DNA of 64,000 nt from Nemertoderma westbladi (lineage: Eukaryota; Xenacoelomorpha; Nemertodermatida; Nemertodermatidae). Below, in pieces: positions 53,485 to 63,775 of the stretch. Position 1 is the first letter of the stretch. The number at the start of each line of letters is the position of its first letter. A program made the position numbers and the translations under genes. The stretch spans positions 1 to 64,000 of the forward strand of contig JAUCBJ010000497.1 in NCBI GenBank assembly GCA_032718475.1, given 5' to 3'. The notes beneath the pieces were generated by a model. That model searched no databases. It saw nothing but the letters and a program-made list of their open reading frames with translations, and was not told the origin of the DNA.

Positions 53485-56328
53485 TTAACCCCGCGACGGG
53501 TAAAATGACAATATACGTGACACATTCCTACAAACAGAAAACACAGCACGTATTAGACAGTTGGGTGAAGCCATGACCCTCTTATATAAGCTAGTGACAG
53601 ATTTGTGTCTTAGATGACAAAACATTGGTAAATTAAGCTCACCAAATGTAGCCGACATACTGGTCGGTTCATCATTAGTTAAATAGGGAATATTAAATAA
53701 TAATCTAGCACAGTTGTTGTATGCAACTCGTATCTTTTCATGGACACGGTGTGAGTAGTTACTCTCAGCCCAAAGGCTATTGCGGTAAATTGGGGTTAAA
53801 TAAGCGCGAAAAAGCGCAACCTTGACACAAATGGATGCTTTACCAAATTTTCTCACAAGAGAGTTTGCTCTAGCATACAACAAGTGCAACTGCTTGGTAA
53901 TGTCATTGTCATCATCGGTGGATGAGCACAAAATATGACCTAGATAATTGAAAGAGTTCACGATTTCGATATTCGCACCATATAATTTAATATTGGCATA
54001 GCGAGTGACTGTGTAAGATTTCGGAATGTAGTATATACATTTTGACTTCTTTGTATTGAAAATAATAGAATTACTATCGGCGTAAGCAACAGCTATATCA
54101 ACAAGGGTTTGTAGTCCGTGAATAGAGTTTGAAATCAGACACAGATCATCCGCATAGAGCAAATTATTAATTCGGACTGATTCAAGCATACAGCCTAGAT
54201 TACTATTATTTAATGCAACAGTTAAATCATCAATATAAATATTATAAAATAACGGTGAAAGAATTCCACCTTGACGAGTAACATTAGTTACAGTAAAAGA
54301 GCTAGATAAAAAACCATCCCAACAAACTTTCAATAATTGATTACGGTACCAAAATCTTACAATTCTGACAATATATACAGGTACTGAGCGTTTCAGAAGC
54401 TTGTCGAACAGCTTAAAGTGGTTAACGCGGTCGAAAGCTTTTGAAGCATCCAGCATACAAACATATACACAAGAATTACAACTGAGATAGTAGTTGATCA
54501 CTTCTTTAAGCGTATAAATGCACATTTCTGTCCCAGATTTAGACTTAAAACCAAATTGGTTATCTGAAGTAGACAAATGGTGAATACAACGTTCTAGAAT
54601 AACCTTTTCCACAATCTTACTTAATATTGTGGAAAGTGATATACCTCTGTAATTATCTTTGCAGGTTAAATCACCTGTCCTATCCTTAACCAGAGGTATT
54701 ATATTCGATTCCATCATGGCGGAGGGCATATAATTATGGATAAACAGAGAATTTAATAAAATACAAATGGAATGAATAAGGTTGAACCCACACCAATTTA
54801 TGAAATGTTCAGCTGTCAGATTGTCTGGCCCAGAGGCTTTACCAGTGGGCAGACTCAGTATAGAATCGAGAACTTCCTTAAATGATACATGAGTATATCC
54901 CGTGTCAATACTTGTATCAAGACGCATATTGACAGAGGTACTCGATGTATCATCTTTAACACAGTTAAATATATCTTTAAAATGGTTCATCCACATATTG
55001 CTAATATTAGAAGCACCAATGCTGTCCCCTACTTTATTGGGCAATGGGGTTTTACAATTTGAATGACTACGAACCTGGGACCAGAATTCCCGGCTGGAGT
55101 TGTCAGAGAGTAAATTCTGTGCCATTTTGTCATGTTTAATTGTTGATTCATTTTTCTTACATTGGCGCATTGCCTGTTTGAATCGAGCCTTCGAACGTAG
55201 ATACTCGTGAAAAACTGCACCTTGTCGCGGAGAACCACAATTACGCCAGAGCTTAAAAGCAGATCTCGACAAGCGATAATATTCCTTAACATGATCATTC
55301 CAGCCTGGAATGTGGTGATGGTTAGTACTATTGTTTGCACAACTGGTTTTAATAAAAGAATTACAAGAGTTATGAAGCACTTCAGTAATATTACTATACA
55401 ATAAATCGATATCTTTATTGTGGGAAACACAATGTTGATCATTGCACAATATCATATCTTTATAGTCTGTAAAAATATTATTTAGCTGATGGTTCACGCT
55501 ATTTGCATATCCAGGAATATCGCTGCGATTGTGGAGCCAATTAGCAGAATAATTGAATGAATTTATACAGTTATTGTCACAAGTGCTGTCTGCGGGTGAA
55601 ACATCCGCATTCAATGACAAAGTAACTAGCATATGATCCGATATAGCAAGATCATAAACAATCTTAACTTCGCTTAGCAGATCTAGGCATGTAGGTGAGC
55701 AAACAGCGTGATCCAGCCACGATGTACTCCCGTGAGCGTCACTCACAAATGAAAAACTGTTGCGGAGTAGATACATAACATCAGCTAGAGTAACATTTGA
55801 CGTATTACACCATTGAGAAAATTCACAGAACCTTTCCCTAAATGGGTCTGCATTGAAGTCACCCATAATTAAACAGTGCGAGTAATCTTCCATTTCAAGA
55901 AGATATTTAAGTTTACCTAGACAATCACTGAACAAATCTTTATTTTCACAACAATCATAAGGTAAGTAAACATTTATTATAAGTAGTTTATCCTTATTTG
56001 TTAACTTTACAATTGCACCACACATACGGGGATCATTAAAATTTACAATTTCAATAGCATGAGCCAGAGATTTCCGCCACAAAAAGCCAAGGCCGCCGGC
56101 TGGTCTACCACGTAGTAGACCTGACTCATAATCAGTCTGGGAGAACCCTCGACCTAAAAAATCATCATTAATATTAGAGAGAATTGAAATCTCTTGTTTA
56201 GGAAGTTGCAATTCCTGGAGCAATAAAATATCAAAACTATTGCACAACTCATTAATGATTATTTTAGACTGTGTCGTCCTGATTGAATTACAGTTATAGC
56301 TTGCTATATTTAACTTTGTATTATCCAT
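53485..56328 (-). CDS. LINE ORF2: endonuclease and reverse transcriptase (947 residues)
   Basis: Residues about 5-245 are an APE-like endonuclease: IASYNCNSIR, LLQELQLPKQE (catalytic E), GLGFLWRKS, INVYLPYD, IMGDFNADP (D, N), STSWLDHAVCS and AISDHMLVTLSL (D-H). Residues about 490-770 are the RT: IPLVKDRTGD / NYRGISLSTILSKIVEK, QFGFKSKSGTEMC, VCMLDASKAFDRV (catalytic D), RQGGILSPLFYNIYIDDL, LLYADDLCLIS (catalytic DD) and FNYLGHIL. No RNase H is seen. The C-terminal region is unassigned. All catalytic residues are present and the frame is unbroken. The start lies 84 bp after ORF1, in a separate frame of the same transcript. Confidence 0.92.
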   Translation of the reverse strand: MDNTKLNIASYNCNSIRTTQSKIIINELCNSFDILLLQELQLPKQEISILSNINDDFLGRGFSQTDYESGLLRGRPAGGLGFLWRKSLAHAIEIVNFNDPRMCGAIVKLTNKDKLLIINVYLPYDCCENKDLFSDCLGKLKYLLEMEDYSHCLIMGDFNADPFRERFCEFSQWCNTSNVTLADVMYLLRNSFSFVSDAHGSTSWLDHAVCSPTCLDLLSEVKIVYDLAISDHMLVTLSLNADVSPADSTCDNNCINSFNYSANWLHNRSDIPGYANSVNHQLNNIFTDYKDMILCNDQHCVSHNKDIDLLYSNITEVLHNSCNSFIKTSCANNSTNHHHIPGWNDHVKEYYRLSRSAFKLWRNCGSPRQGAVFHEYLRSKARFKQAMRQCKKNESTIKHDKMAQNLLSDNSSREFWSQVRSHSNCKTPLPNKVGDSIGASNISNMWMNHFKDIFNCVKDDTSSTSVNMRLDTSIDTGYTHVSFKEVLDSILSLPTGKASGPDNLTAEHFINWCGFNLIHSICILLNSLFIHNYMPSAMMESNIIPLVKDRTGDLTCKDNYRGISLSTILSKIVEKVILERCIHHLSTSDNQFGFKSKSGTEMCIYTLKEVINYYLSCNSCVYVCMLDASKAFDRVNHFKLFDKLLKRSVPVYIVRIVRFWYRNQLLKVCWDGFLSSSFTVTNVTRQGGILSPLFYNIYIDDLTVALNNSNLGCMLESVRINNLLYADDLCLISNSIHGLQTLVDIAVAYADSNSIIFNTKKSKCIYYIPKSYTVTRYANIKLYGANIEIVNSFNYLGHILCSSTDDDNDITKQLHLLYARANSLVRKFGKASICVKVALFRAYLTPIYRNSLWAESNYSHRVHEKIRVAYNNCARLLFNIPYLTNDEPTSMSATFGELNLPMFCHLRHKSVTSLYKRVMASPNCLIRAVFSVCRNVSRILSFYPSRG

Positions 56329-56412
56329 TGCATTTATTTATAAAAAGATAGTAAAAAATATATATATAAATATAAAAAGTATAAATTATTTTTGTAAAAA
56401 TATCAATTACAA

Positions 56413-57537
56413 TCATTTCTTAGGAGACCCCTCCCGATTAGGAGACCCTGAAGGAGAAGAGATAACCCCACCCGTACGCAAATTAGGCCTAGTGACAGGA
56501 GGATTACGAGGAGGATTAGGAGGACCGATGACGGTAAACCCCAAGTTGTCAATCAGCCTACGCTGACTGTCTGTATAGACTACCTCCGACAAAGGGCTGC
56601 GATGTGGTACAGGAGGGGTACCTACAGCAGCATCTGCCCAGGACATACGACTATTGTTGTCGGCCTCGGCAACACCTTGAGACCCCCCTGGGGGAACGTG
56701 GCCAGGACCACTGCCGGGTGTAAGGGGTGAATCCAGCCCAACAAGCTGGTTAAATTGATTAGGGACTGGAATTTTATTTCGTCCATAGCTTCCCGGACGA
56801 CCGCGACGTTGATTCCGAGAGTTTTGCAAACCGTGGTTCGGTATACATGGTCCCGCATCACACTCCCGGTTGGGGGGAACAATTTCCTGAACTTCATCAG
56901 ATGAGGGTTTAGCCACCTCTTCATTGTGGAGTGGGATTGGGTTACTACTGGTACCGGTACCGCTACCGGTACTGGTACGCACAATAGACCCATAAGAGTT
57001 GCGAGTAGAGACAGAAGTAGCAGTATCGGTATCTCTGACATCAGAGGACAGGGATCTGTTATTGTAACAAAAGGATTCAAGGACCGCTATACGGTCCTGA
57101 AGAGTGCTGACTGACTTCAATAGAATGGCGATATCAGCCTCGCATAGAGAGAATGGTGGGAGGATAGTGAGATCGCGAGGAATGAAATCTGGTAGACCAT
57201 CTGGATTGTCACGCAAGTTAACAAACCCGGGATAGTCAAATATATCCAATATATCCACAATGAGAAAGCGACGCAAAGTCATTGTGTCCATTTCGCCATT
57301 GTGACGAACCTTAGAAAACGATTGCTTTGCTTTGCCCCTATCAGAATCGGGAACAAGAGCTAGCAGAACCTGTTTCGCCTCCTTTAATACCATGTCACTA
57401 AACTTAGGCCATGGCTGGGCGATTGAAACAATGCTGTCTCTGGTACAACCCTTAATATGGGAGGACCACAGATAAGCAAGGACATCGTTCTTAACGTGTT
57501 GGCAGTGTAGTTTATTATTACACCCGCTACTATACAT
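56413..57537 (-). CDS. LINE ORF1 protein (374 residues)
   Basis: Precedes the endonuclease-RT ORF and is probably the RNA-binding ORF1 product of the same element. The first 50 residues contain SSGCNNKLHCQHVKND with C and H residues. A short leucine-rich stretch follows (CEADIAILLKSVSTLQDRIAVLESF, about 150-175; a coiled-coil candidate). The C-terminal half is low-complexity, rich in P, G, S and N (RRGRPGSYGRNKIPVPNQ, GPPNPPRNPP), consistent with nucleic-acid binding. I see no classical CCHC knuckle or RRM. Function is inferred from position. Confidence 0.8.
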   Translation of the reverse strand: MYSSGCNNKLHCQHVKNDVLAYLWSSHIKGCTRDSIVSIAQPWPKFSDMVLKEAKQVLLALVPDSDRGKAKQSFSKVRHNGEMDTMTLRRFLIVDILDIFDYPGFVNLRDNPDGLPDFIPRDLTILPPFSLCEADIAILLKSVSTLQDRIAVLESFCYNNRSLSSDVRDTDTATSVSTRNSYGSIVRTSTGSGTGTSSNPIPLHNEEVAKPSSDEVQEIVPPNRECDAGPCIPNHGLQNSRNQRRGRPGSYGRNKIPVPNQFNQLVGLDSPLTPGSGPGHVPPGGSQGVAEADNNSRMSWADAAVGTPPVPHRSPLSEVVYTDSQRRLIDNLGFTVIGPPNPPRNPPVTRPNLRTGGVISSPSGSPNREGSPKK

Positions 57538-58723
57538 TCAGTCACAGTCTTACTGCAGTACTGCTGTACTGACTTAAAGTTTCAGACAATCAATGACAGA
57601 ACGTGCCTAGAAGCACTAGGCCTACTCTAGGATATATACTAGGCTTACTAGGTATATGGCCTGGCCAGGCAGATGGTGATCTACCAATGGCTGGTCAGGA
57701 GTAGAGTGTTCTCATGTCCACTCTGAGTGCACTTCACTGCGACCTGCACCTGGCAGCAGCGGTACAGGGCATGACCCAGCAGATGAGCTGCACAGCCAAT
57801 GGTGGGTCATGTGTGCCAGAGTAGATATGGGTGATGGGCCTCATATCTGACTCCACTGCCTCACCCACCCTGTGGAATGGCGTACCAGGGTGTGGTATTT
57901 GCCCCGAGAGCTGACTCGGCAAAAAAGCACTCCCAACCCCCACTATTATGGATTACATAATTAATGCGGAGGTCCGGCCACTAGAGGCGAGTGGAATTAC
58001 CGGACACAATCGGCCTCACAGGCGTCAGTTATCTCCTGACTGGCTGCCTGTCTCACTCCCTACTGGAGAGAGAGCTACTGATGACCATTCTGGCCCAAAC
58101 CCTGGGTCACCAGGGAGGCCAGATTGTGAGGGGGAGAGGGATTCTGGAGTTGGAGGCTACTCTCATGTTCCACCCCGACCAACGAAGCCATTGGTGAATC
58201 TGAGGCAAGTCACTAGACTAGCCTCAGTAAACACCCTAACACTCGGGTCCCCAATGCGACAAGGTGAGCTGACTGCCTTGGCAGATAAGCTTTCTCTTAG
58301 TGCAGTGGGTGTTCAAGAGCACCGAATGCAGACTGGACAGACTGATGAGGTTCTGATTAAGGACATGGGAGGCGGTTGGCGACTCGCCCTCGCGTCATCA
58401 GATGATAGTGGCAATGGTGGAATTGGTCTATTGATGAATCCAACTGCACATGCAGCATTGGACAAAATAAACCAAATCTCTAACCGCATCATCCGTTGCA
58501 ACTTCTCATGTTCTGGAAGACTGGCTAAGAAGTTTCCTAAGGTGGTTCTGATTGTGTGCTACTCTCCAACTAGTGTTGCCCCTGTAGAGGAGGTGGAAAA
58601 TTTCTACCACAATCTACAAGCAGCTACTGATGGATTGGATCAGCATGCATTCTTAACATTCCTGGGAGACTTTAATGCAAGTCTGCATCAATCACCTACA
58701 TTGCCCTGGGTCTATAGCAATAG

Positions 58724-58925
58724 TGAGACAAAATAAGATAAGTAGTGCGATTTGAAAGAACATAATTATTGTTTAAATCCGGAACGTTTCGTATATTACG
58801 TTATACATCATCAGCCATAATACTGTAGGTACAAAATAACTATAATTATATGAAAAAACCTAAAATTAATGTAAAAGATAAGAGTAAACAAAATTCAAAA
58901 TGTGATTTTAACTTATTTTGTCTCA
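58724..58925. mobile_element. 202 bp inverted-repeat insert (MITE-like)
   Basis: Perfect 14 bp inverted ends TGAGACAAAATAAG (58724-58737) and CTTATTTTGTCTCA (58912-58925). The whole insertion in the RTE endonuclease (to about 58981) is bounded by the direct repeat TATAGCAATAGTG (58713-58725 and 58969-58981). The extra 43 bp between the right inverted repeat and the second direct repeat are unexplained. Not coding. Confidence 0.7.
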
Positions 58926-60894
58926 AATTAAGATATCCTCCTGGGATCACCATAACTTCGATTTTAGATATAGCAATAGTGTTAACCGAAATTCCGTCCA
59001 TCTTCAGGATTTTATCTCTGGAAATGGAATGTTTTCGGCTGGGGCCCAGTTCAAGAAGCGAACTGGAAAGCTATGGACTGATAGTGGACCCAGTGGTCAC
59101 AAGTCCCAGATAGACCATATCCTGTTTCGTAGGAAATACAGGAGCTCTATACAAGACTGTAATGCATTTACACTTCTACCCTTTTCCAGTGATCACCGCC
59201 TTATTGTGGCCAAGGTAAGACTTAGTCTGCGTGCTAGCAGAACGACGAAATCTGCCTTGCCGCGGCATGACTGGTCCTCTCTGTTGCAGCAGCCAAGTGT
59301 GAGATCCGGCTTCACACTATAGCTGAGCGACAGGTTTGAGGTTCTTGCCTCTGAGGCAGCAGATCACTGTGAGGGCTATACTGCCTTCACAGAAGCAGTT
59401 AAGTTAGCAGCTGCAGAAACAGTTCCTGTATACCTTCTTCAAGGCCTTTGATTCAGTCTCTTGCTCACGTATGTTCAGCATACTTTATATGGGATTCCTG
59501 ATGAAATTATTGCAGCAATCAGATCAGTATACGATGGTTCGACAACATTTGTCTCTACTGTTGACGGTGACACAGAACCATTTGAAATGTTATGGGGCGT
59601 CCTCCAGGGAGACACACTTGCACCATTCTTGTTCATAATTGTGGTTGACTGTTCTACGCATGTCCTTAGATCATCATAATGATAATGTTGTGATAATAAC
59701 TCCAACTACTGGCTCCAGAAGTCGAGGAAATCCTGCCAAGTACCTAACTGATCTAGACTTTGCTGATGACTTAGGAATTACTCTCAGAATCACTAGAAGG
59801 AGCCCAACGGCTCCTCAGCTCATTAGAACATACTGCTTCTAGTGTTGGTCTTTTTATTAACTCCAGAAAGACCAAAATTTTGACAGTTAAAATAGAAAGT
59901 CCTCAGCAAGTCTCTGACGTAAGGGAAATGCATGGGCAGCCTTGAATAGGCTTTCCATGATTTGGAAGTCACCGAGAATTAATCAGAAACTTAAGGTCCG
60001 ATTAGATAGAGCAGCAGTAGTTCCAGTACACCTCTATGTGAGTCCATGCTGGTCTCTAACAGCTGAGGACACCAAATCTCTGGATGGCACATTCACAAGA
60101 ATGCTACGCCGGGTTCACTTGTCAAGTACAATGCACACATCTCCAACCAGACACTATATAACATTGGAGGTGTCTCATTGGTTCCCCCAAACTTGACACT
60201 AGAACAAAATCGCCTCCGCTTTGCAGGACATTGCTTTCGCCGTGAGGACCAGCCAGTGCATAATCTTGTACTTTGGCAGCCTCATGGAGTGAATAAGCAT
60301 GGTGGACAGCCCATGACTTTTTTGAGACGCATCTTAAAGCACACTGGCCTTGAAGATGCGGATGATCTAGCAAATGTTATGTGTGATAGGGAGTTGTGGC
60401 GGCGCAAATTTGTCGACAAGCCGGCACAGCATTCTTAATAATGCAGCTGCAATGCAGCATGCCGATCCTAGTAGATGAGCCAATAGAGAGAAGGTCCAGT
60501 CCAGTCGCTCAGTGAACTGTAGAGCTTCGAAAGAACAACGCCACTAACTACTGGAAGGCGGGATTAATTTCTTAAATTATGAGGATTAATTAGGCCTAAT
60601 TAATTAAAAATCGGTGAGCCCATAAAGACAATACTATAACAAAGGATTCTATCCTGATCTCAGTTTAGTCATAGTATATGGTACTGGTACAACTATAAAA
60701 TTATTTCAAGGAGACCTACTCTTAATAAATGTAAAATTGAAATCCCAGAGAGCCGTGAGACCTTTGCCATTTTAAATACATTTTCGATAATTGTTGGATA
60801 GCCTCTGCAAAAATTGCATAAATGTTGGATAGCCTGTGCAAAGATTGGATAACTGTTAATAACGGGTAACAACTGTCAGTAAATATTACTATCC

Positions 60895-62421
60895 TTATAA
60901 CTGGGAGTAAATCTTGGGATAGGAGTAGCGCCCACCCCTACCCTCGGGTAGCAGCTATCGAAAGAGGATATTTGAAAATTATTATTTTGTAACATATTTT
61001 CTCTCTCATTATTTCTTTCAAATCGCCGAAGTCGTAGAATATTAGGGATTTTCTCCAATCGGGGACTCAACATAAATCTACCATATTGTTACTATTTCCC
61101 TGCCATTCATGCCAAAGAGGAAGTTACATTACATTTGGCCCCAGCATTTAAAATAAAACTTGGCAAACAAACGTTCAACTATAATATATTCTCTAGTATC
61201 CGTGTTTACTGTTTATATAGATATTTAGTTAATATGGAATAATATGGAATATTTAATTTCGCGACAACATTATTCAATAATTTCGGGAATTTTCTTATAG
61301 AAAACCAACGCGTGGCTAATTTTATCTAAAAGTTTGTACCCGGTGCTATTTTTGTATGTACTATGTACAATTATTAGTTGTCGGCTTAGGGTAGGCCTGA
61401 TGTGAAAATAAATGAATATTTAATTTCGCGACAATTTCATTCAATAATTTCGGGAATTTTCTTATAGAAAAGCAACGCGCGGCTAATTGTATCTAAAAGT
61501 TTGTACACGCACCCGGTGCTATTTTTTTGTGCTCTTTCTATTTTCGACTGTGTTCGAATGTGTTCGGCAGTTTTTGGAGCGTGTTCGGGTGTGCTCTTGT
61601 GTGTTCGCTTGTGTTCTGTAAAAAGAACTATCCCATTTTTGGCGACTGGGGGGGGGGGGGGGGGGGGTGGGGTAATTTTTTTCTCGATCCGCTATAACTC
61701 CGGAACGCTTTGTCCAAATTCGATGGGGTTTTCTATTTTTCAACTTAATTCGATGTCCTCTTTCAGCCTATCCATGTTTCGAAACTCCAAACAGCGCCGT
61801 TCAAAAATTTATTTCCCTAGTTCTAGAATTTTACCAATTTCAAAAAAGTTGCAATATTTGATTAATGCCTTTACGGAATTTGATGGGGTTTTCGATTTTT
61901 ACATTAAACGCAATATCCTTAATCTCACTAGCCTAGTTTCGCGTCACCAATACCAAAACTTCATACTTTTTGAGTAAATCTTTTTAGAATAATTTGTATT
62001 TAATTACATTCATAAGGATTTCTTATTACTAATTATTACTATTATTAATTAATGGAGTTTTCAATTTATTAACCAAACTCGTTATCGCGCATCGGACCAG
62101 CATGTTTTCGAAATTCCAAAACGAGGTCTTCACGTTTGCATGTTGATTTTGTTCTAGAATTAAGCAACTAATAGATCGAATTTATTAATAATTATTGTAT
62201 GAAATATGATTGTATTTTTACATAATTAGTTCTATACATCGAAGCATAAAATATAAAACTGTAAAATTAATGTTTAATAACGCCAATTCGTATCCAGGAA
62301 CTCTGATTTGAAACCGGGAACTTCAAATTGTTAAAAGAATCAGATTTGCAACTAAAAATTTGATTTGATACCAGGAACTCAATTTCGAAACCCCTACCAG
62401 TTATGCGTTTCTACAAAAGTA
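60895..62421 (+). other. Region upstream of U4
   Basis: 60960-61215 is paralogous to about 31220-31470. From there it differs from the U1/U2 upstream regions. A segment of about 110 bp containing TTTCGCGACAA..TTTCGGGAATTTTC is tandemly duplicated (about 61250 and 61420). A G20 run lies at 61648-61667. 61690-62200 contains diverged repeats of an AATTCGATGGGGTTTTC-like motif. The 158-residue frame at 61501-61977 crosses the homopolymer and shows no domain. No supported gene. Confidence 0.6.
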
Positions 62422-63258
62422 ATGAAATTATTTATATTAATAATTTTAATTGATACTATTCTGGGGTTTACATTTAATGGATATAAACTAGTCGAACCCG
62501 ATGGATCTAAATTTACTAGAGAATGTATACGGAAAGAAGAAAGAAATAGTATTAGAGTACAAGTTGATTTTATTATTGAGGCTCAAAGTACATTGGGTGT
62601 TCCCGATGTATTAGATTTATATATTATTGCTAAGGATAGTGAAGGTAAAAATATACGTGTAAGGAATCGAGCCACCACCGATAGAGATGTTTGCTACAAT
62701 AAGGACAACAATGCTATCCCTTGCGATAGATGGAATACTACAGAATATATAAGTAGCAACACAGCCGGATCTGAAGGAAATATAACTGTTGGGTTGAATC
62801 CTCCTGTTATTGAATCTATACCGGAGGTATTGGAGATACAAATAAATATTGGGCTGATGGATTAACAGCGGTAATACTTCAAAACAACCCAGCCATATCC
62901 GATCAGACAGCTAACCCACTTATAATAACTCTCCCACCCCAATGTAAAGCTGATAATGATCCAGAGTGTAGCTGCGATGTACCGAGTTGTACTTATATAG
63001 AAGACAGTTCAGCTACATTAAACTGTAAGTTATCGGATTGGGTACCGGTACCGGTAGCTGGAAGTACATCAGGAGATTCTAGATGGAGTTGGTATAGTAA
63101 CGGAGTTGCTATTGGTGGAGTCGTAACTGAACCAGGAGATACACTGAGTATAAATAGAGATCTAAGTCGTGGAGATAATGGGGCAGAGTTTATATGTAAG
63201 GCGAGGAATATAGCTATAGAAGAGGATAAATCCTGTACCACTACGATCGTAGTTCAAT
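62422..63258 (+). pseudogene. Receptor unit U4, exon 1 with one-base deletion
   Basis: ATG at 62422 gives MKLFILIILIDTILG, a signal peptide diverged from U1/U2, then FTFNGYKLVEPDGSKFTREC and the D1 domain. Near 62845 one base is missing relative to U2 (ATACAAATAAATATTGGGC against ATAAGAATAGAATATTGGAC), so the frame ends at 62863-62865. The Ig part (TLNCKLSDWVPVPV, WSWYSNG, GAEFICKARN) remains intact in the other frame, up to a normal donor T|GTAAGT at 63259. The total is 837 nt where 838 is needed for phase 1. A polymorphism or assembly error is possible. Confidence 0.8.
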
Positions 63259-63775
63259 GTAAGTTTGAGATATCCACTAAAGGTTATATTATGTTACAAT
63301 ATATTTAGTTACATACGATCAGTGTCAGTGAACATCAGACTGTAGACTGGGGTTTCTGAGACGGCTGGAGGCATTCTGAGGAAGCCAAGCCGGAAAATGA
63401 CAAAAGTGAAGTCCAAAATGGGGAAAGTGATGGTAGTGAAATGTAGAGAGAAGTAGAAAAACTAACTACTACTAGGAAGTTTGCGGCAATACATTGTTCT
63501 GTTTGTTGTGAACGGCATGGGGTGCGAGGTGCCAGTAAAATATATTTAAAGCTTTATAAAATCCTGAAAAAACAAGGTTACTGAGCGGAGCCTGATTGCC
63601 CGCAGTATTTTAAGAGGTAATATTATAATATAATATAGTAAAGCAGTATTGGTGCATAGTGTATTTACTTAAATGTAAATAAAGTAAATGAGTCCGGCTG
63701 GCAGAAAGAAAACTTAACGTTACAGAAACGTTATCGACTTAACGACCTGCTTCAGATAGTCTTTACCGCTAGAAG
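63259..63775 (+). other. Start of U4 intron 1
   Basis: Paralogous to U1/U2 intron 1 (GAGGAAGCCAAGCCGGAAAATG onwards) until interrupted at about 63775 by an RTE-A fragment. The RTE-B insertion seen in U1 is absent. No gene. Confidence 0.7.

Larger units (their letters stand above)
53340..57650 (-). mobile_element. Apparently complete two-ORF non-LTR retrotransposon (CR1/Jockey-like group)
   Basis: 4311 bp on the minus strand. It is flanked by the 5 bp duplication GGTAT (53335-53339 and 57651-57655). Removing it restores CAGCAGGGGTATATGGCC, exactly as in the RTE-A at about 26978-26995. The 3' end is an AATAA/ATAATA microsatellite (about 53340-53365). Two long uninterrupted ORFs and an intact insertion site indicate a young copy. 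The clade is not fixed: it has an APE-type endonuclease and RT without RNase H, as in CR1, L2, Daphne and Crack-type elements. Confidence 0.88.
53131..60474 (+). mobile_element. RTE-A LINE split by a LINE and a small inverted-repeat insert
   Basis: 5' GTCAGGTCAGG block 53131-53339, resuming at 57651. The endonuclease is open from 57948 to the insert at 58724 (VQEHRMQTGQ, GGIGLLMNP, GDFNASLHQ) and continues from 58982 to about 59320 (QIDHILFRRKYR, SDHRLIVAKV). The deletion junction CTGTATAC|CTTCTTCAAGG (about 59435) is identical to that in 26777-30737. RT fragments lie in several frames, and the end is GCCGATCCTAGTAG. Not functional. Confidence 0.8.
52635..60894. mobile_element. Inverted-repeat element 3, copy 3, with three-deep nested insertions
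   Basis: Termini as in copies 1 and 2 (GGATAGTAATATTTACTGAC at 52635, inverse ending 60894). An RTE-A (53131-60474) sits at the same site as in copy 1, with the GAGCCAA duplication (53124-53130 and 60477-60483). That RTE is itself split by a complete LINE (53340-57650) and by a small inverted-repeat insert near 58724. The shared RTE shows that copies 1 and 3 descend from one segment duplicated after the RTE insertion. Confidence 0.75.

Noticed and set aside
61501-61977. 158-residue frame upstream of U4
   Set aside because: It runs through a poly-G tract and diverged repeats. No domain, and no paralog upstream of U1 or U2.
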